A stretch of 21,626 bases of DNA from Chromera velia (lineage: Eukaryota > Sar > Chromeraceae): positions 20,001 through 41,626 of the forward strand of contig JAHBMJ010000713.1 of NCBI GenBank assembly GCA_018398765.1. The letters are read 5' to 3'. The notes beneath the pieces are model-generated. The model saw only the letters and a list, made by a program, of their open reading frames with translations. It made no database searches and had not been told where the DNA came from. Every line of letters starts with the position of its first letter. Position 1 is the stretch's first letter. Position numbers and translations under genes: made by a program. Positions 1-16,533 of this stretch are shown here, piece after piece.

Positions 1-717
1 GAGAAATAGAAGCGCGAAGAACAGACGGAGAGAAAAACCCCGAAGGCGGAGGGTCAAGAGCGAAATGCGCATTCTTGGGTCGTGTTTCAGAAATTCGCCC
101 CTGAAGCCGTCTGACACTTTGATCCTGTTTTCTCTCTGTAAGAGGAGACGGACTTCACGGCCCCTCTTTTTGATATTTGGAAGAGTTCGCAAGCTCTTCT
201 GTCCGGGTGGACTTTCTCTTTGCTTAACTGAATAGAAGCAGGACTCCAAGCCGTGGGCAGAGAGAGAGAAGAGTCAATTCAGCTAAGATGGTAAAGAAAT
301 ATGAAGAAACCTTGCCTTTCTTCCGCATATTGAAGCTATAGCTTGGGTATCTTGCGCCTGGCCGGCCGCGGCAGCGCATGCATGCGCATGCATCGCCTCG
401 CCGCGGCCGCCGCGCGCCGCCCGCGCGCGCGCCGCTCTATACATGCACATACGTACACGAGACGGCTCGACGAAAACCCGCGGCCGTATTTTGCCATTCG
501 ATCGACGACGCTCTCCGCTTTATTCTCCGTTGGTCACCCTTCGGCGAATCATTCAGCGTAAAGGTAACGAGGGATGACCGCGCAGAGCCTTTCACTCACA
601 CCACATCTTTGATTCTCACGCAGAATCTGCTTTGCCTGATCGGGTAGGGAGAGCAATTTCGCCGTGCGCCCACACTGCTGAGTGACTTCCTCTCTCGTAC
701 ACAAGAGCTGCATCAAG
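1..717. other. Upstream region of the transaldolase gene, GC-rich block at 350-490
   Basis: No gene is recognised before the transaldolase start. Positions about 350-490 are extremely GC- and CpG-rich, with nested GCATGC and CGCGCG words, and this block lies about 230-370 bases upstream of the ATG at 718. It could be a promoter-proximal island, but no TATA box or initiator can be assigned with confidence. An in-frame TGA at 679-681 separates this region from the coding start. Short open frames across 343-647 overlap in several registers, have no recognisable domains and look like chance products of GC-rich sequence. Confidence 0.5.
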
Positions 718-1373
718 ATGTCGTCACCTCAGAAGAGAACAGCCTCCGAAGCGAATGGGGCCGCAGATGGCCAGCAGAAGAAGACTGCCAAGTCTGCACT
801 GGACCTTTTGAAGCAATTTACGAAGGTCTGTTGTTTTACGGTTCGTCTCCCCACCGTGTGTTGTCTGCCTCTCCCAAGCACATGCAGTCTTGGCTACTGC
901 AACATTGAAGATTGGAGTGGTCTGCCCACAGTGTGACAGCTGTACGTCCTCCTCTGCCCCTCTTCTGCAGTCTCAGTGTATGTGTCGTATCCGGACGTGA
1001 CTCATTTCTTTCTTTACCGGGGAGTGTGCAGAGTGTGTCAAGGAGTTAATGGCACGCGAAAGGAAAATCATGCTCTCTTCGGGGCACGTTCGGCTCCATC
1101 AGTTAAGTCTCTGACACGCGTGACGTGCTGTGACACGACCCTCATGACGTCATGACTTTCAGGTTGTTGCCGACACGGGAGACTTCGAGGCCATGCGGGA
1201 GTACGGAGCAGAAGACGCCACGACGAACCCGACTCTTCTCCTCCAGGTCTGTCTGCACTGCACTGCACTGCACTCTGTGTGTGGGGGGGAGGATTCGGTC
1301 CTCTGGTTAATCTAGCCTCTCGGTTGTCGGCTGCCTCTGTGGTTGGGGTGCACCACGGTTGGGTGTCTGTCGC

Positions 1374-1406
<33 letters not shown>

Positions 1407-4400
1407 CCTCCACTCCCACCTGAAGACGAACCAAGAGGACACACTGAAGCGTGCGTGCACACACACGACCCAAAAAACGCGAGGAGAATGTCAGACGTGA
1501 AATCAAAGCAGTCTCACAATTCTGCCCACCTCATTTCCGAGGCGACCTACAAACGAGTGGCCCCGGAGGGCGGAGCGTGGCTTGGAGCTGTTTCGCACGG
1601 AGCTCTCCGCCCGGGGGGCACTTACTCCGCGCGACCTCTTTTTGCAGAAACGGGGAAAGTGGCTAAAAACTGTCGTCATTTTTCTTAGCCACATATTTTT
1701 CGTGCATGGCCCCGCGGGGAGGGCGGAGCAGTAATTCACTCATGCCCTCCGGGGCCTTTGGAGATGCGAGCGGAGCGAGGGGCTCTGTAGCTGTCGGAAT
1801 AAACACACGCACACAATTAAGCGTACAGTCACACAAATGTGCGTGCCCTCAATGCAATGCCCGCAGGCGGCCCAGAAACCCGAGTACGCCTTGCTGCTCC
1901 AGAGCGCCATCGACGCAGCAAAGAAGGCGGGGCACAAGGGGGAGGCTCTCATCTCGGAGGTAGGTCAGCCAGTCCGATTGGAAGGAAGGAATGCATTCCG
2001 GAGGGAATTTCTTCCTTCAAATGCTCATTCATGCATGCCCCTGGGATTGAAGGAGGAATTTCGTTCCGACGGCTCGTTTCCTCCCTCCACTTTTGGTTGC
2101 CTCCTTACGGACTTCTGTTTGACGCACGCGCGAACTGTTCCGGGACTTTCGTCGTTTTCACTTCCGCTTTGACTTTTCTGGATGTACATCTCTCTTTTCT
2201 TTCCTCCCGGCTTCCCACCCCCCCCCCCTTTTTTTTGGTGGTGTGCCTCCTTGACCGAGAGAGATGTGTGCGTGCTCGGTATGATTGATGGTATCTACCC
2301 AGGACAGGACAGGACAGCGCTTCTTTCCTTCGCAAAGAGGGAAGGAAGAACAGAAAAAGGACGCAACAAACCTACGAAGAAACGAAGGAAGGATCTCGAG
2401 GGCATGCCTGCAGGCAGGCCTTCTTTCTTTCTTTCGTTCTTTCTTTCTGCCTTCTTTGCGCCGCTACAAATCCCTCCAAGCCTCTGCCTGCCTGCGTGTG
2501 TCTCTTGTCTGTCTGTGTGTCTGCAGGTGTGCGATCTTCTTGCCATTGAGTTCGGTTTGAAGATTCTGGAAATTGTCCCGGGTCTGGTCTCGACCGAGGT
2601 GGACGCTCGTCTATCTTTCGATAAGGACGCGTGAGTCGGGTCCCTCCTCCCTCTTTTTCCCTCTGCCTTTTCTTTTTGGATTTCCCCCCCCCCCCCCCCC
2701 NNNNNNNNNNNNNNNNNNNNNNNNNNNNNNNNNNNNNNNNNNNNNNNNNNNNNNNNNNNCCCCCCCCCTCTCTCTCTCTCGGGATCTCTGACCGAAAGGA
2801 GGATCGAGAGAGAGAGAGAAGTGAGGGGTTCGATCGATCAGTCAATCAGTCCTTTCAGCACATGCAGACCGGCATCCATCAGGCGAGACTGCAGGCAGGC
2901 AGGCAGGCAAGGAGGAAGGAAGGGAAAACGTCAGCCTGCGATTCGCATTCGATCTCGATTTGACAGTCATCCCTCCCATCCGCATCCTTCCTTGTCAGAC
3001 AGAGATGCATGACGTGCTGACGTGTCTGTCTGTACACAGGCCCCGAAGAGTCGGGTGAATGGAGAGAATTCACAGGAAGGAAAGAGAGAAGGCGCTTGAG
3101 GACGGCTCTCTTACAGGATTTTCTGTCCGTGCAAAAAAATTTCTGGTTTCCTTTCTCTCCATCGGAGTGCGCTTATGTGTGCCCGTCTGTGTGTGTGTGT
3201 GTGTGTGAGAGAGAAAGAGAGGGAGACGTAAATCCATTTGTCTGTGCATGGGTTCATTTCGTGACGGGTCTCGTCTCTCGTCCGGACGCTTTCTTTCGCC
3301 CCTTCTCGCCGCGATGAGTCATTTGTTCCTCCAGGCGCGGTGACGCGATGTGACCTCTAGGTTGCAAGCAAGAACCAAAAAACAAAAAGACGCTCGAGCA
3401 CACAGCACGAGACGATCGAAATTTGATAGAGTTGATTTGAATCCCTGCAGCTCCGTTGCGAAGGCCCGCAAGTTGATCAGCCTGTACGAATCCAGAGGCA
3501 TTGCCAAGGAACGAATTCTGATCAAGATGGCATCGACATGGGAGGGCTGTCAGGCGGCAGCGGTGCTGGAGGCGGAAGGCATCCACTGCAACATGACTCT
3601 GCTCTTCTCTCTCTGCCAGGCGATCGCAGCTGCAGAGGCGAAGGCCACTCTCATCAGCCCTTTTGTGGGAAGAATTCTCGACTGGTCGGTCGGTCTGTAA
3701 GTACATTCGTTTTTTGTTTTTTTTTTTCTTCTTCTTTTTGTTTTTTCTTGTGCGCCCTCGTTCTCACGCGTCAATGTGTTTCTTTCTCTCTTGGCCTGCC
3801 TGCCTGCCTGCCTGCTGGAATCCGTTCCTTCCATTCGGGGGCTCTCGCAGGGAGGGCGGCAATGAAGGCGCATGACGATCGCAAAAGTTTAAGCGGACTG
3901 TCGGAAGTTCTGTCGGAGACAATTCGATCCCATCTCTTCTGAGGAGTCATAGAAAGAGATGGGAGCATCCTTCAGGGCTTTGGCGTTTTTTGTTTTTTGC
4001 CATTCGTTCGATACCCTGAAGGAACCTCTCAGGGTCCCTCTCGTCCATTTGTCGCTTATGGCGTTACAAATCATTCGCGCAGGTTTGTGAAGAACACAGA
4101 CAAGAAGACCTACGCCCCCTCAGAGGACCCTGGTGTCGTCTCCGTCACAGAAATCTACAGGTAGGTGAGAGGAGGAAGTATCTGGGTGGGTGGGTGGATG
4201 GGGAGTTTCGCTCGACTTCTTCTGTGGAGAACTGGAAGTTTTTTCGGGAAGGCGGAGCGGATTCGAGGGACCCATTTAATAGCGTCCGGTGTGAGAGTGA
4301 CAGAGAGCGAGAGAAGCCCCTCCACTCCAATTCGCCCCCCCCAGTGTTATGGATTCCTCCATACCGTAAACTCCGTTTGAAGACAGAGAGCTACTCTCAC

Positions 4401-5595
4401 GTCTTCGTTGCAAGTTGTGCACACACGGTGATTAGATCAACATCTCCCTTCCTTCTGCTGCTGTGCGGTTTTCTTTTCTTTTCTTTTCTTGCGGTGGGGC
4501 GTCTGGTAAGTGGGTCCGTACTGCACCGTTTCGAGGGGTGTTTGTTGTCTGTCTGGTTGACTGACCCTAATTGAGGGGTGTTTGTTGTCTGTCTGGTTGA
4601 CTGACCCTAATTGACACGTACTCCGTCAGAACGACCTCTCAGACACTTGCGTTTCTTAAAGAGCTCTGGTGATGGATGGATGGATGGATGGATGGATGGA
4701 TGACGGTCGATTCATTCGAGTAGACCGACCGACCGATTGGTATCCGAATTAAAATTCCAATTCTTCGCTCCGAAGTCCAAACCTCATGCAGATATCTGGA
4801 TGCGTCCACAGAATAGCATTGCATGCATGCATGGGCATCTGGATGCCTCCACTGCATGCATGTGTATGTGTGACCTACCGTGCAGGTACTACAAAAAGTT
4901 TGGCTACGCGACGACAGTGATGGGTGCTTCCTTCAGGAACATCGAAGAGATCATCGCGCTTGCCGGGTGGGTCCGTGAGTGGATGAGGGAGGTGGAATAG
5001 GGAGAGAGAGAGAGAGAAGCTAAAGGAAAGGCCGGACTGTGGGGGGGGGTCTGTCTGGGTATGGCTTGCAGGCCGTGCTGTCAGGTTGAATGAAGTGTGC
5101 CCAGTTTGAAGTCTTTCTTTCCCCTTTCTTCTGTTGATTCTCTCTCTGACTTTTTTTTCTTTCTCTGCTCGCAGAGGTCTCAGGTCTCCATGCAGCCTTT
5201 CTCTTCTCTTCTCTTATCGGCCTAGCTCCTTCTTCTATTCTGTCCTCATTCATTCGAATGTTAATTCGCATGAAATGAAATGAAATCAATAGGTGTGACA
5301 AGCTGACGATCTCACCGAAACTCCTAGACGAATTGAGCAAAACATCGCGGTCGTTCGAGAGGTCACTGAGTCCCGACGGAATGGAGGGGGCAGAGAAGGT
5401 GGAGAAGATTGAGATGAACGAGAAGACTTTCAGGTTGGTCAAGGGGAGGGACGGATGGAGAAAAAAAGGGGCAGTGAGTGAGTGAAGTAACTAGGATGCC
5501 CGCACGCATGGGCAAAGGAGAAGACGGGTGCATGAATCACTCCGAGACCCTCCGAGAGTCTCCCTCAGCTATGCACGTGTTTGTCTGTCTGTCTG

Positions 5596-5637
<42 letters not shown>

Positions 5638-6421
5638 TGCTGAGAGTACGTCCTTTTCTTGGCGTGGTGGATGCGTCTGTCTCGTTCGGAAGAGACAAAT
5701 GTTGCCTGTGCGTCCTTCTGCTCCCGGAACGTGTTGTACTTTGAATAGTTTCCGTTCGCTTTTTTTCTCCCTATCGGTCTGTTTGTTCTTAAGATTGAGT
5801 CTTTATCTCTGTGGCTTTCCCTTTTTGCCCGTCTCTCACATATGGAAGTGAAAGTGTGAAAGCATTCATTTATTTTCCAAAAAAAAGAAAAATAAATTCT
5901 GTATGAAAATAAATGCTCACATATGGAAGTGAACTTGTGAACGAAGAGAAGCAAAAGCGAGCGAAATAGAATGAGAAAGGCTCTCTCACTCTCTTTGCCT
6001 CTCTTCCTCGTTGACTGTGTGTCTGCGTGTGTGCGTGCGCGCGTGAGTTTACGAACTTTGCAGGTGGATGTTGAATGAGGACACACACAGATATATGTAT
6101 AATGTATAATGTATAATGTTGAATGAGGAAAATAAATGCTTTGCAGGTGGATGTTGAATGAGGACACACACAGATATATGTATAATGTATAATGTATAAT
6201 GTTGAATGAGGAAAATCAATGCTTTGCAGGTGGATGTTGAATGAGGACACACACAGATATATGTATAATGTATAATGTATAATGTTGAATGAGGAAAATA
6301 AATGCTTTGCAGGTGGATGTTGAATGAGGACGCGATGGCGACAGAGAAGCTGGCAGAGGGCATCCGAAACTTCAACAAGGATCTGGAAAAACTTCGGGTC
6401 TTCATCGCACAGAAAATTTAA
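718..6421 (+). CDS. TALDO1-like (tal): Transaldolase, complete, nine exons, 343 aa
   Basis: Transaldolase of the non-oxidative pentose phosphate pathway. It moves a dihydroxyacetone unit from sedoheptulose-7-phosphate to glyceraldehyde-3-phosphate through a Schiff base, normally in the cytosol. Exons: 718-825, 1163-1246, 1867-1959, 2527-2630, 3451-3684, 4083-4160, 4886-4966, 5293-5433, 6313-6421. Reading phase is kept at every junction and the sum is 1032 nt. The motifs expected of the class I aldolase fold are all present: Asp40 (VADTGD), Asn58 (DATTNP), Glu119 (STEVDAR), Schiff-base Lys155 ([10 protein letters not shown]), Asn177/Thr179 (HCNMTLLFS), Ser199/Arg204 ([11 protein letters not shown]), MGASFRN, and LAEGIR near the C-terminus. 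The length is close to the animal enzyme (337 aa) and longer than E. coli TalB (317 aa). The extra N-terminal residues are Lys/Arg-rich with no organelle presequence. The start is supported by an in-frame TGA at 679. Donors are GT, several of them weak (GTCTGT, GTCGGT). The exon 5 donor and the exon 9 acceptor are ambiguous; see findings. Confidence 0.96.
1376..1408. repeat. (TC)n/(TG)n microsatellite in transaldolase intron 2
   Basis: A short CT run passes directly into GT repeats within intron 2, about 130 bases downstream of exon 2. It is a simple repeat with no coding potential. Confidence 0.85.
1557..1794 (+). repeat. GC-rich dispersed repeat, copy A (in transaldolase intron 2)
   Basis: This 238-bp block recurs as a reverse complement at 16154-16358. 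Homology starts at GTGGCCCCGGAGGGCGGAGC and stops sharply at CTCTGTAGCTGT, and flanking bases differ on both sides, so these are probably the true element ends. Inside are short inverted repeats: GGCCCCGGAGGGC against GCCCTCCGGGGCC, and GTGGCTAA against TTAGCCAC. Copy A carries about 33 extra bases (roughly 1620-1655) absent from copy B. No target-site duplication, transposase or obvious RNA polymerase III box is visible. A SINE- or MITE-like short element is the best description. Open frames on either strand here are not genes. Confidence 0.8.
2685..2768. other. Assembly gap inside a poly(C) tract, intron 4
   Basis: Positions 2701-2759 are N, with C homopolymer directly on both sides. The gap lies between exon 4 (ends 2630) and exon 5 (starts 3451), so it does not affect the predicted transaldolase protein. 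True gap length is unknown. Confidence 0.95.
3929..4022. other. Two adjacent inverted repeats in transaldolase intron 5
   Basis: CCCATCTCTT at 3929-3938 pairs perfectly with AAGAGATGGG at 3954-3963 across a 15-base loop. Immediately afterwards CCTTCAGGG (about 3969-3977) pairs with CCCTGAAGG (about 4014-4022). Both could form stems in the intron RNA shortly before the exon 6 acceptor at 4082. No known RNA family is recognised. Confidence 0.6.
4533..4612. repeat. Perfect 40-bp tandem duplication, intron 6
   Basis: The 40-base unit starting GAGGGGTGTTTGTTGTCTGT at 4533-4572 is repeated without change at 4573-4612. Complete identity suggests a recent duplication or an assembly artefact. It lies in transaldolase intron 6. 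Confidence 0.9.
4671..4702. repeat. (GATG)n microsatellite, intron 6
   Basis: About eight GATG tetramers in a row. They are followed by a short GACC run near 4723-4735. Simple repeat within transaldolase intron 6. Confidence 0.9.
5601..5632. repeat. (TG)n microsatellite, intron 8
   Basis: An uninterrupted TG run of about 30 bases in the last transaldolase intron. A shorter TG run occurs in intron 4 at about 3188-3208. Confidence 0.9.
5835..5933. repeat. Short direct repeats flanking an imperfect hairpin, intron 8
   Basis: CTCACATATGGAAGTGAA occurs at 5835 and again at 5916, 81 bases apart. Between them AGCATTCATTTATTTTC (5861-5877) forms an imperfect inverted repeat with GAAAATAAATGCT (5905-5917). 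The word GAAAATAAATGCT also occurs in the 83-bp array units just downstream, so the two structures may share an origin. Confidence 0.6.
6056..6331 (+). repeat. 83-bp tandem array that includes the 3' splice site and start of transaldolase exon 9
   Basis: TTTGCAG followed by GTGGATGTTGAATGAGGAC occurs four times, with the G after each CAG at 6064, 6147, 6230 and 6313, exactly 83 bases apart. Only the last copy runs on into conserved coding sequence (W-M-L-N-E-D then [10 protein letters not shown]). The first three run into an ACACACAG/TATAATG spacer. Unit-to-unit differences are minimal (AAATC for AAATA in one copy). Each copy therefore presents an apparently equivalent acceptor. Splicing to an upstream one would give WMLNED plus eight other residues and a stop. 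Confidence 0.92.
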
Positions 6422-7094
6422 TTGACTTTTTGACCCAACCTAACCTATTCTCAAGTATGTACGGGGTAAATCATGCAGTCATCGATCGGAGGCGGCCCAG
6501 CTAGGCGGTGAGCGGAGAGATAGAGGGGTCGCGTCGTGTCGCGTCGACTGCCGGTCCGGGCGGTTCAAAGAGCAATGCAGAAAGAGAGCGAGCGGGAGAA
6601 AGCCACAGGCAGCAAAGTATTCGTCGCTCTGCATGGATCGATACTCACGTGCATGTCTGCTGTGTGCGTCCCTCAATGAATCAAACCGTTGTTGATGTAC
6701 GGGCGACTTCCTCAGATCGATCGATCGATCAAGGGAAGCCCTCTGACCGCCATTTAGTCAACAGAGCGAGCTAGCACCGCGAGACATTGAGAGAAAGAGG
6801 CTGCAGGGTTCTCGGGTTGCCTGGTTTTAATTTCCAACTCTTGCTCGTTCTTTGAAGACCCTCTTGCAGGTCAGGTGCCAGGTCAGGTGTCACAACGGGT
6901 GACGCTAGGGGTGACGGCTTTTCGTTAATAGTTATAATTTGCTACGGCTATGACTCCTAGTGTGACTCTAGCTATGAATATATGACGCACTGGCATCATG
7001 CCATCATAACGCTGGAATTCAGAAATGGACGGACGGCGATGACGTTACATTGACGTATGATGAGGATGATGATGAGGACTCCTCGGACATGTAG

Positions 7095-7235
7095 CCTATA
7101 TTAGGATTAGAATTTTTGTTTGGATGATTCACCTCCCATGATTCCTATCCCAATGCCGAATGTCCAACGTGCAGCTTCCAGCTATTTCCAGGGAAAGCGC
7201 CTAGACGCATAAGACCCTAGATCAGACCTCCCCGA
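7095..7235. repeat. Diverged repeat, copy 1 (paired with 7828-7960)
   Basis: This block shares an ordered series of words with 7828-7960: ATATTAGGATTAG, then ACGTGC(A/G)GCTTCCAG, then GCGCCTAGACGCAT and CAGACCTCCC. The last pair is offset by about 740 bases (7197 and 7936). The order is kept but spacing and sequence have drifted, as expected for old copies of one element. No open frame or terminal structure could be defined. Confidence 0.55.
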
Positions 7236-7827
7236 CCAACTAGCCAGCCAATATGAATTAATAAAATTTCTGTATTTACCGCTAGAATCGATCATGCAAT
7301 CAATAATTTAACAATAAATATAGAAGAAATGTAAGTTTTTAGATGTAAATTTCTTGTGAACCAGAAATTGGGGCCAATCATTGGGCTAGAAATTAGGTCT
7401 AGAATATATGATAGAAACTACTAGGATAGAGAATACTAGAGAGAATATGTGAGAACTTGATTTTGATGGAGCTAGCTGGGGGGGAAACTGCACTAAAAAT
7501 CTGTTCCTAGCACGTCCGCTAGCATGTCCGCCTCACTCTTAACCTTCCATCCATCTATGCAACAAAACAATACCCCTGGCTACATTGCCATACGCTAAGT
7601 TCAACTTAGTTGAAGTTCTATTCGATCGATCAGTCTTTTATGGTTCAGTCGTCCATGAAAATGAGTGCACTGCTGAATCCCCCCATCTCTCTCCCTTCGC
7701 CTGGATGACCTCGCGTGCCCCTGATGCATGCACTTGCTGCTGGAGCTAGCTTATAAAGGTGCTATATATTTGACTATAAACACTAAGACTTTTAGTACAG
7801 TCTTTTGCTTACAAAATTTACTATAGG

Positions 7828-7960
7828 ATATTAGGATTAGGATTAGGATTAATGTCCGGAGGATTAATGTCTAGAGGATTAATACCAAATGTCTGACCTA
7901 GTGTCTGACGTGCGGCTTCCAGGGAATTAAATTAAGCGCCTAGACGCATCAGACCTCCCT
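7828..7960. repeat. Diverged repeat, copy 2 (paired with 7095-7235)
   Basis: Second member of the pair, in the same orientation. It begins with a run of ATTAGGATTAGG words and includes GCGCCTAGACGCATCAGACC at 7936 onwards. It could be a long terminal repeat pair or two insertions of a SINE-like element. Divergence prevents a decision. Confidence 0.55.
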
Positions 7961-8480
7961 GGCCGCGCCGCACAGGTCTTGCGACTCTTGCCTATGCCGC
8001 GTACGGATCATATTAAACAGATCAATAATCTGCATAAAACTTTAATTTGTTCTCGCGTTAACAAGAAATTGGCCTTCAAAAGTTTATATTGTTTTAATTT
8101 TCGTGATGGGTTCATATTGAAAATTTATTTCTAAATCTCGTTCTAAATTCATTTTTTAAATTTGAATAGACTTAAATTCACCTGAATTCACAGGTGTAAA
8201 TCCCTTTAAATTTATGGACAATTAAGGTGGGTTGGCGTTCTCTAAAAGATAGTACCAAAAGATCAATCTCCGATGAAGTCTCCATGTATGCAGTTGCTCA
8301 ATGCACCTTTCGTGCTTCTTTACTCAACGCTTCTCTTGTATGCAATGAGGTGCATCTACTGAAGAACCAGGATGCATTCTAATTCTTAACTGTCAATCCT
8401 AGGATTATCCCCTCGTCTTACTTTGCCTTCTTGACTTCTCCTCATTGTTTGTTCTCTTGTCGTCTCCTTTCGTCTGTTCA

Positions 8481-15744
<7,264 letters not shown>

Positions 15745-15830
15745 CTAACGAGAAAGTCTTGGAACTCTGTTTCTCAGCTGATCCGTTCGATTTGGTTCTT
15801 GCCTAGCTGGAGATTTGCAGCGAAATTTAT

Positions 15831-15848
15831 GTATATATCGATATATAC
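15831..15848. promoter_or_regulatory. 18-bp perfect palindrome upstream of the EFCAB10-like gene
   Basis: GTATATATCGATATATAC reads identically on both strands and lies about 87 bases upstream of the predicted ATG at 15744. It could be a factor-binding site or merely an AT-rich palindrome. Confidence 0.45.
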
Positions 15849-16153
15849 AGTGAAGTCAATTCTCCAAAACTTCAGCAATTCCAGGCGGCCACAAAGATGA
15901 TCAAGCAACCGCTTCAAACCTGTAATCAGTGCGTGGAGGACTGTATATCACCTCAGTTGTTTGCCATGGCAAGCAGTGACGGGAGTGCGTCCCAAGCTGC
16001 TGTACGTGTCGACCGGTGTAACTTCGATCTAGCTGCGAATCGTAATAATTTTCAGAAAAAAAAACATGCATCCATCGCTCCATATGCGCGCGCGTCATGC
16101 ATACCTGACGATACCTGCATGACGCGCACCACGCGCCGTGCATGTGTATAGTC

Positions 16154-16358
16154 ACAGCTACAGAGCCGCTCGCTCCGCTCGCATCTCCAAAGGCCCCGGA
16201 GGGCATGAGTGAATTACTGCTCCGCCCTCCCCGCGGGGCCATGCACGAAAAATATGTGGCTAAAAAAAATGACGACAGTTTTTAGCCATGCACTTTCCCC
16301 CCGGGAGGAGAGCTCCGTGCGAAACAGCTCCAAGCCACGCTCCGCCCTCCGGGGCCAC
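16154..16358 (-). repeat. GC-rich dispersed repeat, copy B (inverted)
   Basis: Reverse complement of the block at 1557-1794, 205 bp, nearly identical apart from a missing internal segment of about 33 bases and scattered changes. Homology begins at ACAGCTACAGAG and ends at GGGGCCAC, matching the ends defined by copy A. This copy sits in the divergent promoter region, about 175 bases before the J-protein ATG. Confidence 0.8.
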
Positions 16359-16533
16359 AGGCATGCATGCAGTCAGGCTCTTTGCATGCATGGGACAATG
16401 GGATTGGGCGATTCTTTCTTCGTTGATCGATCGACAGCACATTTCTTCTGAAGGCACCGTACATATATACAAATTGCGGAAAGCAACCGATGCCGGCATG
16501 GTGTGATGCTGACACGTGTCCCCTCACCAGAAA

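Larger units (their letters stand above)
6422..8480. other. Intergenic region, mostly AT-rich, no gene recognised
   Basis: This is the space between the convergent ends of the transaldolase gene (+) and the EFCAB10-like gene (-). The first part (to about 6900) is mixed composition with a GATC-rich patch at 6715-6730. From about 6910 onwards it is AT-rich with degenerate TTAGGA words (around 7098 and 7830-7850). No open frame shows a recognisable domain. Polyadenylation sites for both genes should lie at its two edges but cannot be placed from consensus alone. Confidence 0.6.
15745..16533. promoter_or_regulatory. Shared divergent promoter region
   Basis: The EFCAB10-like gene starts at 15744 and runs left, and the J-protein gene starts at 16534 and runs right, leaving 789 bases that must hold both promoters. 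Visible structure includes an 18-bp perfect palindrome GTATATATCGATATATAC at 15831-15848, a 12-bp perfect inverted repeat GCGCGTCATGCA/TGCATGACGCGC (16090-16101 and 16116-16127), and a full copy of the GC-rich dispersed repeat. The role is inferred from position. A pyrimidine/CAG junction just before the J-protein ATG (CCCCTCACCAG, ending 16530) could also be a splice acceptor of a 5' UTR intron. Confidence 0.55.

Noticed and set aside
288-341. Short ATG frame of 17 codons upstream of transaldolase
   Set aside because: Too short and without any supporting context. It could be an upstream open frame only if the mRNA started before 288, which cannot be seen.
1503-1739. Minus-strand open frame with a near-identical relative at 16209-16451
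   Set aside because: The similarity reflects the non-coding dispersed repeat. The two frames diverge after the repeat ends, and the internal 33-bp difference changes the peptide.
6056-6331. CRISPR-like array from regularly spaced 83-bp units
   Set aside because: Units are whole tandem copies with no variable spacers, in a eukaryotic intron. The shared part is exon sequence.
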